Source: Oryza sativa Japonica Group (lineage: Eukaryota > Streptophyta > Magnoliopsida > Poales > Poaceae). From it: a DNA stretch of 64,000 nucleotides. The stretch lies in contig NC_089037.1 of assembly GCF_034140825.1 (NCBI RefSeq), positions 4,180,501-4,244,500 of the forward strand. Direction: 5' to 3'. Every line of letters begins with the position of its first letter. Position 1 is the first letter of the stretch. Shown piece by piece: positions 35,556-52,489 of the stretch. Under the pieces are notes generated by a model. That model was not told where the DNA came from. It did no database searches and saw nothing but the letters and a program-made list of their open reading frames with translations. A program made the position numbers and the translations under genes.

Positions 35556-38500
35556 ATGTCCATCGAAGAGAGAACATTAAGTTTGATAAACAAGACCACT
35601 GCGTTAAATCCAAATGCACAAGAATTTGTACCTTCATCCCTCAGATCTATCAATGATGTTTCAAATAGATCAGACACATCCAGGATTTCTGTATCAGGAT
35701 CCTCCAAAGACACTATTGCAGATCAACAAGATCCTGTTATACCAAGTAACCCTGATGAAGAAGCACATCGGTACTGGCAAGAACAGCTTCCAGATGATAT
35801 TACCCCTGATTTCAAAGTTCTGGGACAAGATGAGATGCCTGGACCTGATAATATTTCACTCACTGGCTTGTCAATAAATGATAGCATTGGTGCTTCACTA
35901 TTTTCTCCAAACCAGACATCGAATTTGCAACACCGTGCTTCTCCTTTTATTAGGGACACTCTGAGCACACGATCAAAGATCGAGTTTCCTAGCCCAACTT
36001 ATGTAGAAGAACAGTCAAGAGCTACTATTATGAGTCCAACTGCAAGCGCTATGAGTCCAACTGCGGCTCCGTGGGTAAAAACAGTAAGAAATGGTGTGCA
36101 ATACAATGCAAACAGAAGGGATGCCAGCCATTACAATGGAGATTCTAGCATTGGTATAGTGTTGATTTCATGGGTGTAATTTTATTCACTGAAGGTAGTA
36201 GTATGAACCCTAACCTTTAGAATTTTCAGGAGCTCCAGTGCAAAACCTTACTGATGCATACTTCGGAAGCAGGCGCAGCTTTAGCTCAACTATGGATATC
36301 ATGAGTCAGCTGGAGGTCTGTTTTTCTTCTGATATTCATCTCAATTTTAAATCTACCAATTTTTTCTCTCTCCAACTGTGCCTTGGGGCTTGGACAGTTG
36401 AACTACATATGAATCATAACTGGCATGCTCATCATATATTACAGAAAATTTCATAACAAGCAAAATGCTTCATAGTTCTTTTGTTTTTTTTTTAAAAAAA
36501 AACCATCAAACTACTTTCACTATATGGTTTTACATCAACTCCAGACAAGTTGTAACCTGAGCAAAGATGTCTGACAAAACAATACTTTGAACATTTGGCA
36601 ATAGTCCTTGATTGAATGAATGCTAGACTATTGAGTGGATCTTGCTTCCTGTCACCCAATTCATACAAGTATACAGCATTATAACACTTTTTAGTTCCAG
36701 ATTATTAACATTGTAGTATGATACTGATCTATAAATAATGAGACCCCATTTAATGATCCACCGATATGTTTTTCTTCAATCAACTGAAGTTTGCACGTTC
36801 AATACTGAATATTCCATGTCATTTTTGGCATCTGGGCTGTATTATTGTTTTTTTACTCTTTATAATCAGGAACATATGTTCAGTTTGATTTTTAAACTGG
36901 TGGCACTCTGTAATGACCTCATGTGTTTGTCCGAGACTTAATGAATGAAATAGATATTTGAAATTTGTGACTTTGAAGTATATTTGTTTGAGTCAATCTG
37001 ATGTTAATATAAGGAAAAGCTTGGTGGACTTCTAGTGACTGAAAACTATTTGAACCCACTGATTCTCCTAATCTACAACCTATTAATTATTTCTTCTCAT
37101 AAAAGTCACTCAGGCAACTGATTTAGAACATTATATTGTTGTTGGACAGCTTAAACTGTCCATGCTAATTATGATTCTACTGGGGCTGTTTACTTTCTTG
37201 CCAAAATTAACCCTACCAAATTTTGGCAAAGCAAGGTAACAATTCAACATTGACATAAATTGCCTCAACTACCAAAGTTGGTAATTCTAGAATCTTCCTC
37301 ACAAAAACTTGGCAAAGGTAGCAAACCAAATACAACTTTTACACATCTCAACCAATTTGGTAAGGTTGATTTTGAGATTGAAGTGAACAGCCCTGAAATG
37401 GCATTATGTTCTCAAAATTATCACTTGCATTCAACTTTGAATACGACTATAGTCTAGAAACTAGGTGGGATTCTATATGTAGATGACTATGATGAGCGAG
37501 GATTATTTCTTGAGCCCATTCATTATAGAAACTGATATAACAACAATGCCACTGTTGGTTCTCTGTTTTAGATACCACATAGAAGTGGTTGAATCATCAA
37601 CATAGTGTCCGAGACTTAATCAGTCTCATTCATTCTGGATCAGATTAGTCTCTTAGCGAAACTCCCCTACTTTTTTACTATAAGTTCAAGAAATATTTGC
37701 TTGGAAATACCATGTCGCGGCCATGTCTGTTGACGATTTTCTTCCATTTGGCCATGCTTGATGGGAATGACTAAGATATGATTACATGCATGATGTCTGC
37801 TTCAAGCATTTATTTAATATTATCATATGTTCATTAGCAGAATAAAGTTGATGGACGATTCAATCAGAATCTGAGGTCACTGTCGTTTGGACATTCAAGT
37901 CCTCCATCACCAGCATCATATGGTCAAAATGGTCTTGCAAACTATAACAAAGAAGCTTTTGGTCTGGCAAACAATACATATAGATCCCACTCAGCTGTAC
38001 TCGCAGATGATATACTTTCCCCTTCAGCTGGTCGGGAACATATTTCTCTGGATGCTCCTAGGGGGAGGTACAATACAACTAATTTGCCTGTTTCTGGTCT
38101 TGGTTCAAGCAGAGGCTCTCAGTTCATGGCAAGCTCATTCAATGGCAATCATGACATAGTCTCAAACAACACCCTGCAAAATATAGCTGGAGTTCAAACA
38201 GGACCTGCTTGGCTTGAAGCTGATACTGCAGGTAGTGTTGAATTATAATGCATGTTTTTTCATGGACCTATCACAGCATACATGCCTATTTACCTTATGG
38301 TTGAACTTGTCTGTGATGACAGCAAACATGTTTTTGGAATCAAAGGATGAAGCTCATGATTTTGCAAGCCTACGGCATGCGCTTCTGGAACAGGTGCATA
38401 TGCTCTACTTTTCGATACTAAATTATTGTTACATATTTTAAAACCAAATTATTGTGCATGTGAGCATGTTGTTAAATAAATATTGACAGTATTATTATTC

Positions 38501-40014
38501 TATTTTAATGGGACTAAGGTTGTAAGTATCGACAATATTAGTAATCATCAAGCCCTAAAAAGTTGTAATTGAGTTACATGGTTGGTAACATAAAAATACT
38601 AGCAAGAAAACTACTTCATATCTTGTCAATGTGACAAAAAAGTGCTCTGTATCAAATATTTCACAGAATGAGTTCTTTTGGTGATGTGGTAGGCTTATAT
38701 GTTATATGACTAGTTTTCAAATCCAATTTGGTATGACTTTTTTTTTTTTTTGGGGGGGGGGTGATGGTGGCACAAGATTATTCATTGGATTTTATTGACA
38801 ATACATGAATATTAGATATGGTTTTGGAATTGTTGTTTATAGTACTCAAATATTATGCCTCAGGAAGATACCTTGAATTATGTAAACAACTTACTTTTTC
38901 TTGGTTCTTTTAATGTATTCGCTCACAGTCCGCTGCTATGCATTCAAACTTTTGACAGGATAGGCAGGTTCTTTTAACTGGTGCCAATCCTTTAGCAAAG
39001 GAACTAAACATCAAGGAGCTTTACAATTTGCAAAGCAGACTAGCTCAGGAAAAGGCTAGAGATGTATATCGCCAAAGGTTAGACGCTAATCTCATTGACA
39101 TCATCACCTATTAATAGAATTATCGTTTATATAAATTCTTACTCCCTCCATTCCACAAACCTAGGACTGGATATGACATATCTTAGTTCAGATTCATTGT
39201 ACTAGGATATGTCACATCCAGTCCTAGGTTTGTTTTTTGTGGGATGGAGGGAGTATATGTTGATATAATGTGTATCATGAGACATCAACACACCTGCTCA
39301 TGAAAATGATTCTGATTGCATTTGTCAATCCTTTTCAATGAGAGAATTTAAAACAATGCATACACTTGCATTTTTTGCCTTGTTGAGAACTTGTATTACT
39401 ATTTGGACTTTCGAATAACACTAGGACATGAAAATTACCTAGATAATGTCATAACAGGTCGTACAGGTAGCATGAATTCAGGTTACTACTAAGAGGTTTT
39501 TAATTCTGATTCAACAATAACTAGCCAGGCCTTTGCACTACTAGTGTAATATATTATTTCCTTTTGAACTACTAAGGTAGGTTTGCATACCGAGCAAGTT
39601 GCTTGAGTTTGCAAGCGTGCACTCCTTGTCTGAATACGGTGTAGTAGTTCCTACAACATGCTCTATCTGTTTAAGATTCTATCTTTCTGTTTCTTACCAT
39701 ATGATGAAAGTTCTAATCCATTCCATGGCTTTACCAGATTTCAAATGCCAGAATTTCAAGGCCTGGTTCAGGAGCAAAATACCCCAATTGACCTGTGTGG
39801 TCTTCACGTAAGCGAGGCGATACACGCCCTGAACTATGAGCTCAACAACCGGCGGAAGATTGCTCGATCCACAGGCCGTCGTCTCCAGGTGATCATAATA
39901 TCAAGCACACGTACTCCGGCGAGGCTGACCGCCGCCGTCGAGCAGTACCTCCTGGAGCACGGCATTCAGTATACGCAGGCACAGCCGGGCCTTTTCCGTG
40001 TCCTGTTACAGTGA
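35556..40014 (+). CDS. PAM2-DUF1771-SMR protein, CID7 type (poly(A)-binding-protein interactor)
   Basis: Predicted 513 aa. Coding exons are 35556-36153, 36230-36315, 37841-38231, 38323-38393, 38959-39077 and 39738-40014. An untranslated first exon ends near 33607 (AAGGCGCAG|GTGAGATC), giving a leader intron of about 1.95 kb that ends at AG 35553-35554. The N-terminal PAM2 motif (LNPNAQEFVP, residues 17-26) binds the MLLE domain of poly(A)-binding protein. The middle is Ser/Asn/Pro-rich and probably disordered. DUF1771 helices follow (about DEAHDFASLRHALLEQDR... AQEKARDVYRQR), then a C-terminal SMR domain (IDLCGLHVSEAI ... QVIIISST ... GLFRVLL). Arabidopsis CID5-7 proteins have this layout; SMR domains can bind or nick nucleic acids. 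Here the usual DLHGL is DLCGLH. Confidence 0.88.
37183..37393. mobile_element. MITE in CID7-like intron
   Basis: 211 bp with GGGCTGTTTACTT at the left and AAGTGAACAGCCC at the right (one mismatch). The interior has inverted TGCCAAAATT/ATTTTGGCA words. The target duplication is unclear. It resembles the element at 27884-28128. Confidence 0.6.
39142..39253. mobile_element. Stowaway MITE in CID7-like intron
   Basis: 112 bp: CTCCCTCCATTCCA at the left, TGGGATGGAGGGAG at the right, TA duplicated at both sides. The arms (AACCTAGGACTGGATATGAC and its inverse) pair over most of the length. Confidence 0.92.
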
Positions 40015-40734
40015 AGTAACAGGATGGTAGGCTCATCATGTTTGTGTACACCTTTGAAAGAAGAAGAAAAAAAAGAGGAGGAACAAAAAAGAATTGACCC
40101 CTGTACTACTGTATATGGCAGAGATGAGTAGTACTAGCAGAATAGAAATTTGAAATAGCTGTTGTAATATTCGTATAGCAAGGCTTTTTTTTTTGTCAGC
40201 AAAAAACGTTGTAAAATTTGCGGAATTAGGCGATATGTTCTTTCAATGTGGCGTCCCTAGCTGCTCGTTCCAATCTAACACGCATGCGATGCAGGATGCT
40301 ATTTGGACTGGAATCAGCTGATTTGCGTGCAGATTTGCGAAAGTAATACATGACGCGACACACCATGATTGAATCTTCGTTTAAAATCAAAATGGTTGAC
40401 AACTTTCTTTGCAAGATTTTTCTTTTTAGTGCGTATAGCACTGTTCAACCGGTTCGTGCATTTCTTTTTTGTTGCTAGCAACTTTAGCAAAGATGAGAAA
40501 GGGCAAAATGGCGAATAGCTCAAGGTCGCAACAAATGCAAGCAGCATACAAGTAAATCGTAGTAAATTCAACCACAACGATAGAGGATGATCCAACAAGT
40601 AAAGCTGATGACTGTTTTTTGGAGTTACATGAAATGGTTCACTGAATGTTTCTTGGCTGAACATGAAATAAAATGACACTGCTGAAAGACTAGAGTGCAG
40701 TGTGAAGCAGTAACATGTCCAACTTCATTGTAGC
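40015..40734. other. Intergenic between two convergent genes
   Basis: Holds the 3' ends of the CID7-like gene and of the proteasome gene. The ORFs here are weak. No repeats were identified. Confidence 0.5.
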
Positions 40735-42881
40735 TCAGTCGCGCTCACTTATGGCTGTTAGGTGCTGATCGATCTCCTCTGTCGTGAGTGCTCTGAAAAC
40801 ACGATCATCTTTCCTCACAACACCGACCTGCCAAACGATAGTTTATCTGATAAGCACAGCGAAGCAGAACTAAAAAAACTTTCAGAAAAGACTTGCGTAT
40901 AAACAACAGCATACCTCAATCTCGGTGGCCTTGAAATCTTCCTGAAGAACTGATTGCAATGCAGAAATTGCAATCTGGGATCATAGGACAAAATTAGCAA
41001 ATAATAATCCAGTAAGAACAAAAGTAAATGACTGGAAAAAGACCTCGCAATGTTTACCTGGACAGTTTCCTCGTAGGAGAACTGTGGGTCATCCTTCATT
41101 TTCTTCTCCAGAAAATTTATTGCTTCCTGCTCCTTAAGACCGGCGCTAGTTGCCTGAGAATAGAATACCAGGTGTTAAAGGAAACAAATTTCTAATCGTC
41201 CAACAAAAGACAGAAGGCTCAACATTCGTTCAGCTGATAAGTGAACTACAGAATGAAAAAGGAAATATAGTTTAACACTCTAATGAAGCATACAGAAACT
41301 GTGTATACCTTATGTCCAAAGAAGTGACCTGCCGGGTCACATTTGAATAGTTGAGCGTTTTTCTCTTCGTCATAGCCCAAGACCATAGCAACTGTGGAAT
41401 ATACCAAAAGAAAATGAATATGGAGGGCAAATAAGATCCAAGCTGATTGGTTTAACATTAACTATAGAACAGAAGCCAATGGAACAATAGGTCACTTGAT
41501 GATACGAACCTACTCCAAGGGGCCTCATGTAGGCATGCTGCGTGTAGACTTGTGCTTTGTCTGCTATCCTGAAACATAAACCAGAAAAGTTAGCTATCAC
41601 TTTGTTATAAGAAATGCAAAGATCATATATTCAACCACAACCCTATTTTCACAAATAGAGAACTTAAGGATGAGACATGATACCATTTTGCTAATACGTC
41701 TACGGGCATCTCGTAGCCCCATTTGAAACGGAATTCAGCTGCCTCATTCCTTGCTTGGTAGACTAAGGACCTTGCATCAGCTGAAAAACAGAAAAAGGAA
41801 AACAAAGTTTATGATCAATGAAGAATGAAGGTATTCAGGAAAAACAAAATAAGAAAATATGGTCTCAATGCCAAATTATCACTAGCAGAACAAATTATGT
41901 GGAACCTAATGCTACAACATATATACTACTAGAAAGCAAGAGCCTTCATAAGGAAACTGATGGCAAATATGAAAGAGCTTAATTAATATGGTATGCTTGC
42001 ATTTGATCCAAATTTTGTGGTGTTTTCGCAGTCCCCAAAAGAAAAAGGGCAGTGCTTTCTACCATTGCCCTAAGAGTTAAAACAAACAGAGCTAAACATA
42101 CTGATATACCATCCAGTGCCTCATGTACAACCCAAAACAACCAGGAGAACCATGCCCTATATAAAGCTCTAGCATCATCGCAAAATTAACCGGCAAAATC
42201 ACTGTGGGTGGTCTATTTCCACAGCATCTATCTCAAAATTGATATCTGGAATAACTTAATCTTAAACCTAAGACACACACAAAAAAAAAACAACTTTTTC
42301 TTCATCATCAACACGCACAAAAACATAACACTAGTTATATACAGTGAAGCAAAGCTGCAGAGCAAACAAACCTGTGAGGCCAGTGGCGAGCAGACCGATG
42401 TACTTGGTGATCGGGAACAAGTGCGTGACGCTCGTATGGTCCAGCAACTTGTCCTGCAAAATCAGAATCACATCACAAGGAGCAAGACAAATCAGTCTCC
42501 TCTCCTGGTCTCTAATCGCCGTATAAACAGCATAAAGCCGCGATCTTTTTAGATCGAAGCGAAGAGAACTCACCGGCACTTTCTTCTGTGTGACGACGCA
42601 GACGGAGTCCTTGCCGCGGACGCCGATCGACGTCACCCCCGCCGACTTCACCGCCTTGAACGCGTACTCTGCACAACACCAAAACACCAGATCAAACCAG
42701 ATCAGATCAGCCTCCCAACATCACAAAAAAAGCAGATCTAACCTCGAGCGGGGAAAAACGAGGGCGGGCGAGGCTAGGGTTTTAGTAAGGGGGGAGACCA
42801 CGCACCGACTTGGTAGAGGCGGCCCTCCGGGGAGAAGATGGTGATGTGGCGGTCGTAGCCGGCGCCCGTGCCGCGGCTCAT
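40735..42881 (-). CDS. PAA1: 20S proteasome subunit alpha type-6 (alpha1, PAA1)
   Basis: 246 aa, exactly the family length, from nine exons: 42881-42806, 42668-42574, 42453-42372, 41780-41684, 41568-41510, 41391-41309, 41153-41058, 40974-40915 and 40827-40735. All introns are GT-AG with matching phases. The N-terminal alpha-subunit signature [20 protein letters not shown] is at residues 8-27. The C-terminus ends [11 protein letters not shown], and there is no active-site Thr because alpha subunits only form the outer ring and gate. Within the 20S core the subunit sits in the alpha ring that receives unfolded or ubiquitin-directed proteins from the 19S cap, in nucleus and cytosol. It is expected to be a constitutive gene. 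Confidence 0.97.
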
Positions 42882-43449
42882 CGTCGCCGGATTTCTCGCC
42901 GCCGCGGGTGGGGTTTCGCGTTCGCTTTGCTCCGAGAGAATACGGCGAGGCTTGTGTTTGTGCTTGGTTGGGGAGGCAAAATAAACCAAAAATAGAAAAT
43001 AGACGCACGCGACGGCGGCTTCTTCTTATTGCGCAAGAAGAAGAGTGGAGGGGGTCCGGGTCGGAGTCTCGCTGCAGTTTCGGTCGAGCCGGACTCGAGG
43101 GTCCGACTCGGGCTATGGGAGTGGGACGGGGGGTTGTGGCCGCATCGCAGTGCTGGTCGCTTCATAGCCGTCAGATCATGCGAAGTCAATCTCCTAATAG
43201 CCTGTGTAGTTTGCGAAAACGTCGGATGTTTGACCGGATGTTGGAAGGTATTTTCGAACACGAATAAAAAAAACTAATTTCATAACTTGCCTGGAAACCA
43301 CGAGACGAATCTTTTGAGCCTAATTAATCCATCATTAGCACAGGTGGGTTACGGTAGCACTTATGGCTAATCATGGACTAATTAGGCTCAAAAGATTCGT
43401 CTCGCGATTTCCCCCTTAACCGTGCAATTAGTTTTTCATTTTATCTATA
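42882..43449. other. Proteasome promoter and flanking repeat
   Basis: 42882-43250 is the GC-rich promoter and leader of PAA1. The 43301-43404 palindrome and then the Helitron follow. No ORF is supported. Confidence 0.45.
43301..43404. repeat. Near-perfect palindrome (fold-back repeat)
   Basis: The left arm (GAGACGAATCTTTTGAGCC then TAATTAATCCAT) and right arm (ATGGACTAATTA then GGCTCAAAAGATTCGTCTC) pair over about 30 bp with few mismatches. The phrase also occurs at about 31574. It is probably a MITE core. Confidence 0.75.
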
Positions 43450-44381
43450 CTAGAAAAAAAATGCCCGTGCGTTGCAACGGGTAATTAAAGACGTTTTTAT
43501 CACTGTGCATTATACTTCTTCGTTGGTTCTGGGCCGAAAATCCATCCCTTTCTTCCTTTTCAGTTTTAGCTCTGGTTGTTGTCTCTTTCCGCTCGGCCAG
43601 CCTCTCTTTGGCCTAGCTTATAAGTGTAGCTGTAAACCCAGCTCGCACAATCAAATGCAATCTTCAACCTCCGAAAGACGGTATCATGCCTATAGATGCC
43701 GAAGGCATCCTACCCATCAAATACAGCCGAGTCTTTGTCGACCTCCCAAACTTGGCTCACACAATCAAATGTGATCTTTAACCTTCGTAAGATGGCCTGT
43801 ACTCCACATTCTGGAGCCATCAGAATTGATTGAGGGTTTTAAAACAGCTTGGAAAACTCGTTGGCCAGCCATCATCAGTAATTGTTAAATGGAGACTAAA
43901 TCTGACGAATTAAAGCCTACTTGGAACTGAAAATCATGGCAAAAATGATAAGGCAGAAGGGGAAAAAGGCATATTGACGTGGTGGGGCAGATTGATGTGG
44001 GACTATGCTAGGGTTCTGCCAGATGACAAAAAAAAATAAACCAGGTGGATAAAAGCTCGGAAGCCTTACACATGCGCAATAGAAAAACCGTGGCAGAAAA
44101 GATATCCAAATTGACAAAAAAAAAGCAACGATGGAAAAAAAGGAAAAAAACGGATCTAAGATATTCGGATTGAAAAAAAAAAGAAAAAAAACGTGTGCAA
44201 CAGGCGATGGAAAAAACGGATCTAAAAGTCACGACCAAAAAAGATCGGGCGGAAAAAAACCGGAGAAAAAAACCACGTGTGAAAAAAAAATTGGACGGAA
44301 CGCGCGAGGGAGAAAAATCAGGCGAGTGACGTACGAAATTTTCTGGACAAAAACATCTTAAACTTTTATAATAGGTAAAGA
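43450..44381 (-). mobile_element. Non-autonomous Helitron A
   Basis: 932 bp, read on the minus strand. The 5' end is TCTTTACCTA (44381 downwards). The 3' end is a hairpin (stem CCCGT/ACGGG, 43464-43481), 10 nt of spacer and CTAG (43453-43450). The insertion lies between A (44382) and T (43449) as Helitrons require. The hairpin-10 nt-CTRR ending and the A/T site are diagnostic. The interior is rich in A-runs on the plus strand and has no Rep/helicase. Confidence 0.85.
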
Positions 44382-45245
44382 TTTAATACTCCATGCATTT
44401 GTCCAAATATTCGATATGATATTTTTGAGAAAAAAAATTTAGGAACTAAGCAAGGCCTAATATTTGACATATTTTTCTTCGTTGGAGTGGATAATCTGGC
44501 CTTTGCTTCGGTTTTTGTTTGAGGAGGGGGGGGGGTGTAGGTTAATTAGCGTCTCAAGCTTGTCAGGCATAATTGTTATGTTGTTACATTTCCTATGGGA
44601 TGTTATTTTGTTTTCAGTAGCAGGATCAGACGTATATGTGGGGTGTAGTATTTTTTTCCATAAATATAGTTTCCCAGGTCTTGTATTTTTTTTCTGCTAT
44701 ATAAATAAAAATATCATACTATCTTGTATGGGTTGTTTAAAAAAATACAGTTGATACTTTTTGAGTTTTTTATATTAACTTTAAAGCCGCTGGTAATATA
44801 AATACAAAAGTTTTATTCATGAATTATATTTGGTTGCTTCGTTTATTACTCTGTCACAGAATATAAAGACTTTTTTTAGAGTTGCTCCTTTATTAGTTTT
44901 TTTTTTGGGCTCATTATCTGTAGCTCAAACAGTCAAAGCCACACATAAGAACAACGGTGGAGTTAGAAATCTAAATATTTATTTACTAAGGGGAGTCAGT
45001 ACTTGATGGTACTAATTATGTTTAAAATTCAATCAAGATATAGTTATTGTCATTGAAAATCTAAAATCATGTGGGAGGCCTTCGCTGACTCGAGAAGTTG
45101 AGATGATTAATCCTCAAAAAATCACCAATAAATCTACATAACGCCAGTTCGGTCAGGATTTTGCACATCCTCGGGAATTGGCAGTAATTTGAACCATCCC
45201 AAACAAGATCTAGGGCTCCTTTAAGGCAAAGGAAAACTAGAGAAA
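44382..45245. other. Spacer between two Helitrons
   Basis: AT-rich, with a MITE-like segment at about 44760-44850. No gene was seen; ORFs in 44464-44754 have no family. Confidence 0.4.
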
Positions 45246-49238
<3,993 letters not shown>

Positions 49239-49907
49239 TTTGATATGATATGATTTGGGAGGATTAAATTTGTATGGCAAAAAAAAAATCCTATATGGTT
49301 CTTTGGAACAAAGGAATGGTTCTTCTCAATTCCTTTAAAATTCTTATGGAACGGGCCATTTCGAGCTCTTTTGAAATCCAAAAGTCCATAGAAGTGCTGG
49401 AGGAAGAGTAGCATGCATTTCTGTCCCATGTTTTTTTTCTTCCCGTGACATAAAGTTCTAGTATTTTTTTCCTGTGTTATCCAAACGGCAATTTTTAAAA
49501 TTTCCCAAGGTTTTTAATTCCTGTAGGAATTGAATAGGCATGGCACTTTATTGCTATGCTTTTCCTCTTACTGCGTTTCCACAATCCTGTGTTCCAAAAG
49601 AGCCCTAGTCATCCTTTGGAATGGAACAATGCTGGAGGATTTCTCAAAAATTGAACTAGTTTCCGCGGAAATCCTGCAAAATTCTTCCAAAAGGAGACCC
49701 TAAGCTGTACTGTTTAGTGATACTCAAACAAATTCTGCAGTTCTCTATGTCATAGTTGTCTTCTTTTTTTTTTGAAGAACATTTTTACTACCATCAAAAC
49801 AAACACTTATAGTAGAAATGGCAAGAGTCACAAGGCAGAGTGATCCAAGCAAATTGTCCGAGTTGAAATGACTCGTGTACGATCTCTCACTCTCCTGAAG
49901 TCCTGAT
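49239..49907. other. Intergenic
   Basis: AT-rich; contains phrases typical of dispersed repeats (for example AATTCCTTTAAAATTC and related words at 49330-49690). No gene supported. Confidence 0.4.
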
Positions 49908-51726
49908 TGTTAGAAGTATAATATGTTAGTTAGATATAAGAGTCAAATACAAATATAGAGATAAGATATATCCTAGAGATAAAATTCTAGAGATAAGATA
50001 GAGTCCTAGAGATAGAATCCTAGAGATAAATCTACTCTTACTTGTATTGTACTCCAAGTCTCTATCCTCTATGTACTCCTATATATATCCCATGAGAGGG
50101 TCGATCCAATATATCAGAAAACATCAGAATACAACATATTAGATTTTCTACATGGTATCAGAGCCATATACTAGCGTCAACCGATCCTTTGATACAATCC
50201 ATCCATCCTTCGGCGCTGCCCCAGGGAGACGAGATGAATCTGTAAGCTCTCCCTGGGGCAACACAAGCTAGCTAGCCTCTCCTGTATCATCTACAGATTA
50301 GATTAGCCAAAGATCATTAGATGTGTTTTCCATTAATTATCATTAGATTAGGGGAATGTTAAAAGTATAATATGTTAGTTAGAGATAAGAGTCAAATACA
50401 AATATAGAGATAAGATATATCCTAGAGATAGAGTCCTAGAGATAAGATAGAGTACTAGAGATAGAATCCTAGAGATAAATCTACTCTTACTTGTATTGTA
50501 CTCCAAAGTCTCTATCCCCTATGTACTCCTATATATACCCCATGAGAGAGTCGATGTAATAGATTAGAAAACAACAAAATACAACAGTTTAGATTTTTCC
50601 ACATGGTATCAGAGCCAAAGACCAACGTTGCTTGATCCGTTTCTACCTTCCGCTCGCGCCGCCCCGGGGAGATGAGATAATCGCCATATCCTCCCTGGGG
50701 CGCCACATCTACAATCCTCGGGAGAAGAGAAGGAGCGGAAGCCACGCCAGTATGAACAGGAGAAAAAGGAAGCAATGCATGAATCAATCCCATCTAGCAG
50801 ATCAAGAAAGAACAAAAGGAGGAAAAGGAGATCGGTCCAAGCAATCATGCCGTACGATGGAAAATCAATCTCGCCGAAGCATGCTCTGACAGATTAATCT
50901 GCAAGACGCTTCATCAACGATATCGACCGCGTCCTCTACGACGGCAACGACCGCGACACCGACGACGGCATCGATCACGTCATCTACGACGACAACGACT
51001 GCATCAATCCAGCATCACCATTGTGATGACCGCTACACGGCGCAGAAGGACCAACCAAAGTGGTGGCCTCATCGCCAACGACATCCTCTGATATATGCAA
51101 GACGTCCCCAACGGCATCATCTGACATCTACAAGATGCAAGATGCTAACAATTGCAGTTTTTGTCTTCACACCATGGCGTAAATATTTTTTTTCGCCTTC
51201 GGCTATTTGCGGCTACATCAACTACCACGACCACGGCTACTTCATGATCGGCTACATCGACGAACATCTACAACAAAAATCATTGATGGAAACTCCAGTC
51301 AAAAGCGTCCGTGTCATCGCTATCATCCATGACACTCCCGCTATGACTGCGGGAGGGAATAGAGGAGAGTCAAGGGACGACACAGAAGGGGACGCAGGCA
51401 CCAGGTGGAGGAACGACCATCAGAGATGCAATCGATGATGATGACTCAAAGAGATGAAGAAATAGAAGATTTCAAATCCAGTCGCAATCGTTAGCTTTGC
51501 TCCCGTTACGACTGAGGGGGAATGTTAGAAGTATAATATGTTAGTTAGAGATAAGAGTCAAATACAAATATAGAGATAAGATATATCCTAGAGATAAGAT
51601 AGAGTCCTAGAGATAGAATCCTAGACTCCAAGTCTCTATCCCCTATGTACTCCTATATATACCCCATGAGAGGGTCGATCCAATATATCAGAAAACATCA
51701 GAATACAACATATTAGATTTTCCACA
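49908..51726 (+). mobile_element. Non-autonomous Copia-type element with three LTRs
   Basis: Three direct LTRs: 49908-50152, 50357-50603 and 51523-51726, each starting TGTTA and ending ACA. The first two are followed directly by the tRNA-Met primer-binding word TGGTATCAGAGCC (50153, 50604). The last two are preceded by purine tracts (AGGGGAA, GAGGGGGAA). The five-base CTGAT occurs before the first LTR (49903-49907) and after the last (51727-51731), so the whole triple unit sits in one target duplication. The interiors are about 0.2 and 0.9 kb and carry no full gag-pol; the element is non-autonomous and a fossil. LTRs are highly similar, so it is fairly young. Confidence 0.88.
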
Positions 51727-52376
51727 CTGATCGCCGAAAAAAGTACACAAGAACTCCCACTATCCTGCTTACTTGCTTCCTGATTTGAGTATGAAACCGT
51801 CAATTTCAGAACACAGCAAACACATGATATGGCAACAAACACTTGAAAATTTATGTGGCTAAGTTTGTCACACGGCAATGCTTCTTGGAAGCACCATACT
51901 GCGATCTATCTTAATGTTTCTTTTCTCGGCTCTCGGTGCAATTTCCCCCTCTAGTACTGACTTTCCCTTTTCATCTCAGCTGCAATCAAGAATTTTGTTC
52001 ATCGGTACTGGGTCCTGCTTCCAATCAAGCTCAACTGGGAATGTGTACAGCTCAAGATATATAAAATTGCATCCTAGTTTGCTGGACATGGCAGTGGCCA
52101 TGAGCCTATCCTAAGATAAGATATCAACCAAATCTCCTGAGTAATTTGGTCACATGGAATATCTGTTCATCTCTCCTCAACTAGGCCAGATCCCTATTTG
52201 GAATGTTAAGGAGTACCAAGCTGCCATTCATCTTTGAGCTCTGCATTTCTGCCATAATTCCTGTGAGATGTGACAGTAATCACCTTGACACTGTAGTAGT
52301 CAGAGAGAAATTCTTCATTCTCCAATCCTGCATACGCATGCTTCTGTAAAGTTGCAACAAGATCAGAGTTTACCCC
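51727..52376. other. Promoter region of the DRO1-like gene
   Basis: 650 bp between the Copia unit and the TATA box of the IGT gene. No gene is supported. Confidence 0.45.
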
Positions 52377-52384
52377 TATATATA
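52377..52384 (+). promoter_or_regulatory. TATA box of the DRO1-like gene
   Basis: TATATATA lies 106 bp upstream of the ATG at 52490 and predicts a start near 52410. Confidence 0.6.
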
Positions 52385-52489
52385 GTGAACTTGGAGTCTT
52401 GGATCATCATCCATCTTCTTCTTCCCATTGAGTCCATTCATCCACATTTTTCTTCTGAACTCGCACACAAGAGGTCACGAGAACTGCTC

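Noticed and set aside
43450-44381. TIR-type MITE instead of a Helitron
   Set aside because: The ends TCTTTA.../CTAG with a terminal hairpin and A/T insertion fit a Helitron, and there is no target duplication.
51142-51438. ORF inside the Copia unit
   Set aside because: It lies in the interior of the non-autonomous element and is not recognisable as a gene.
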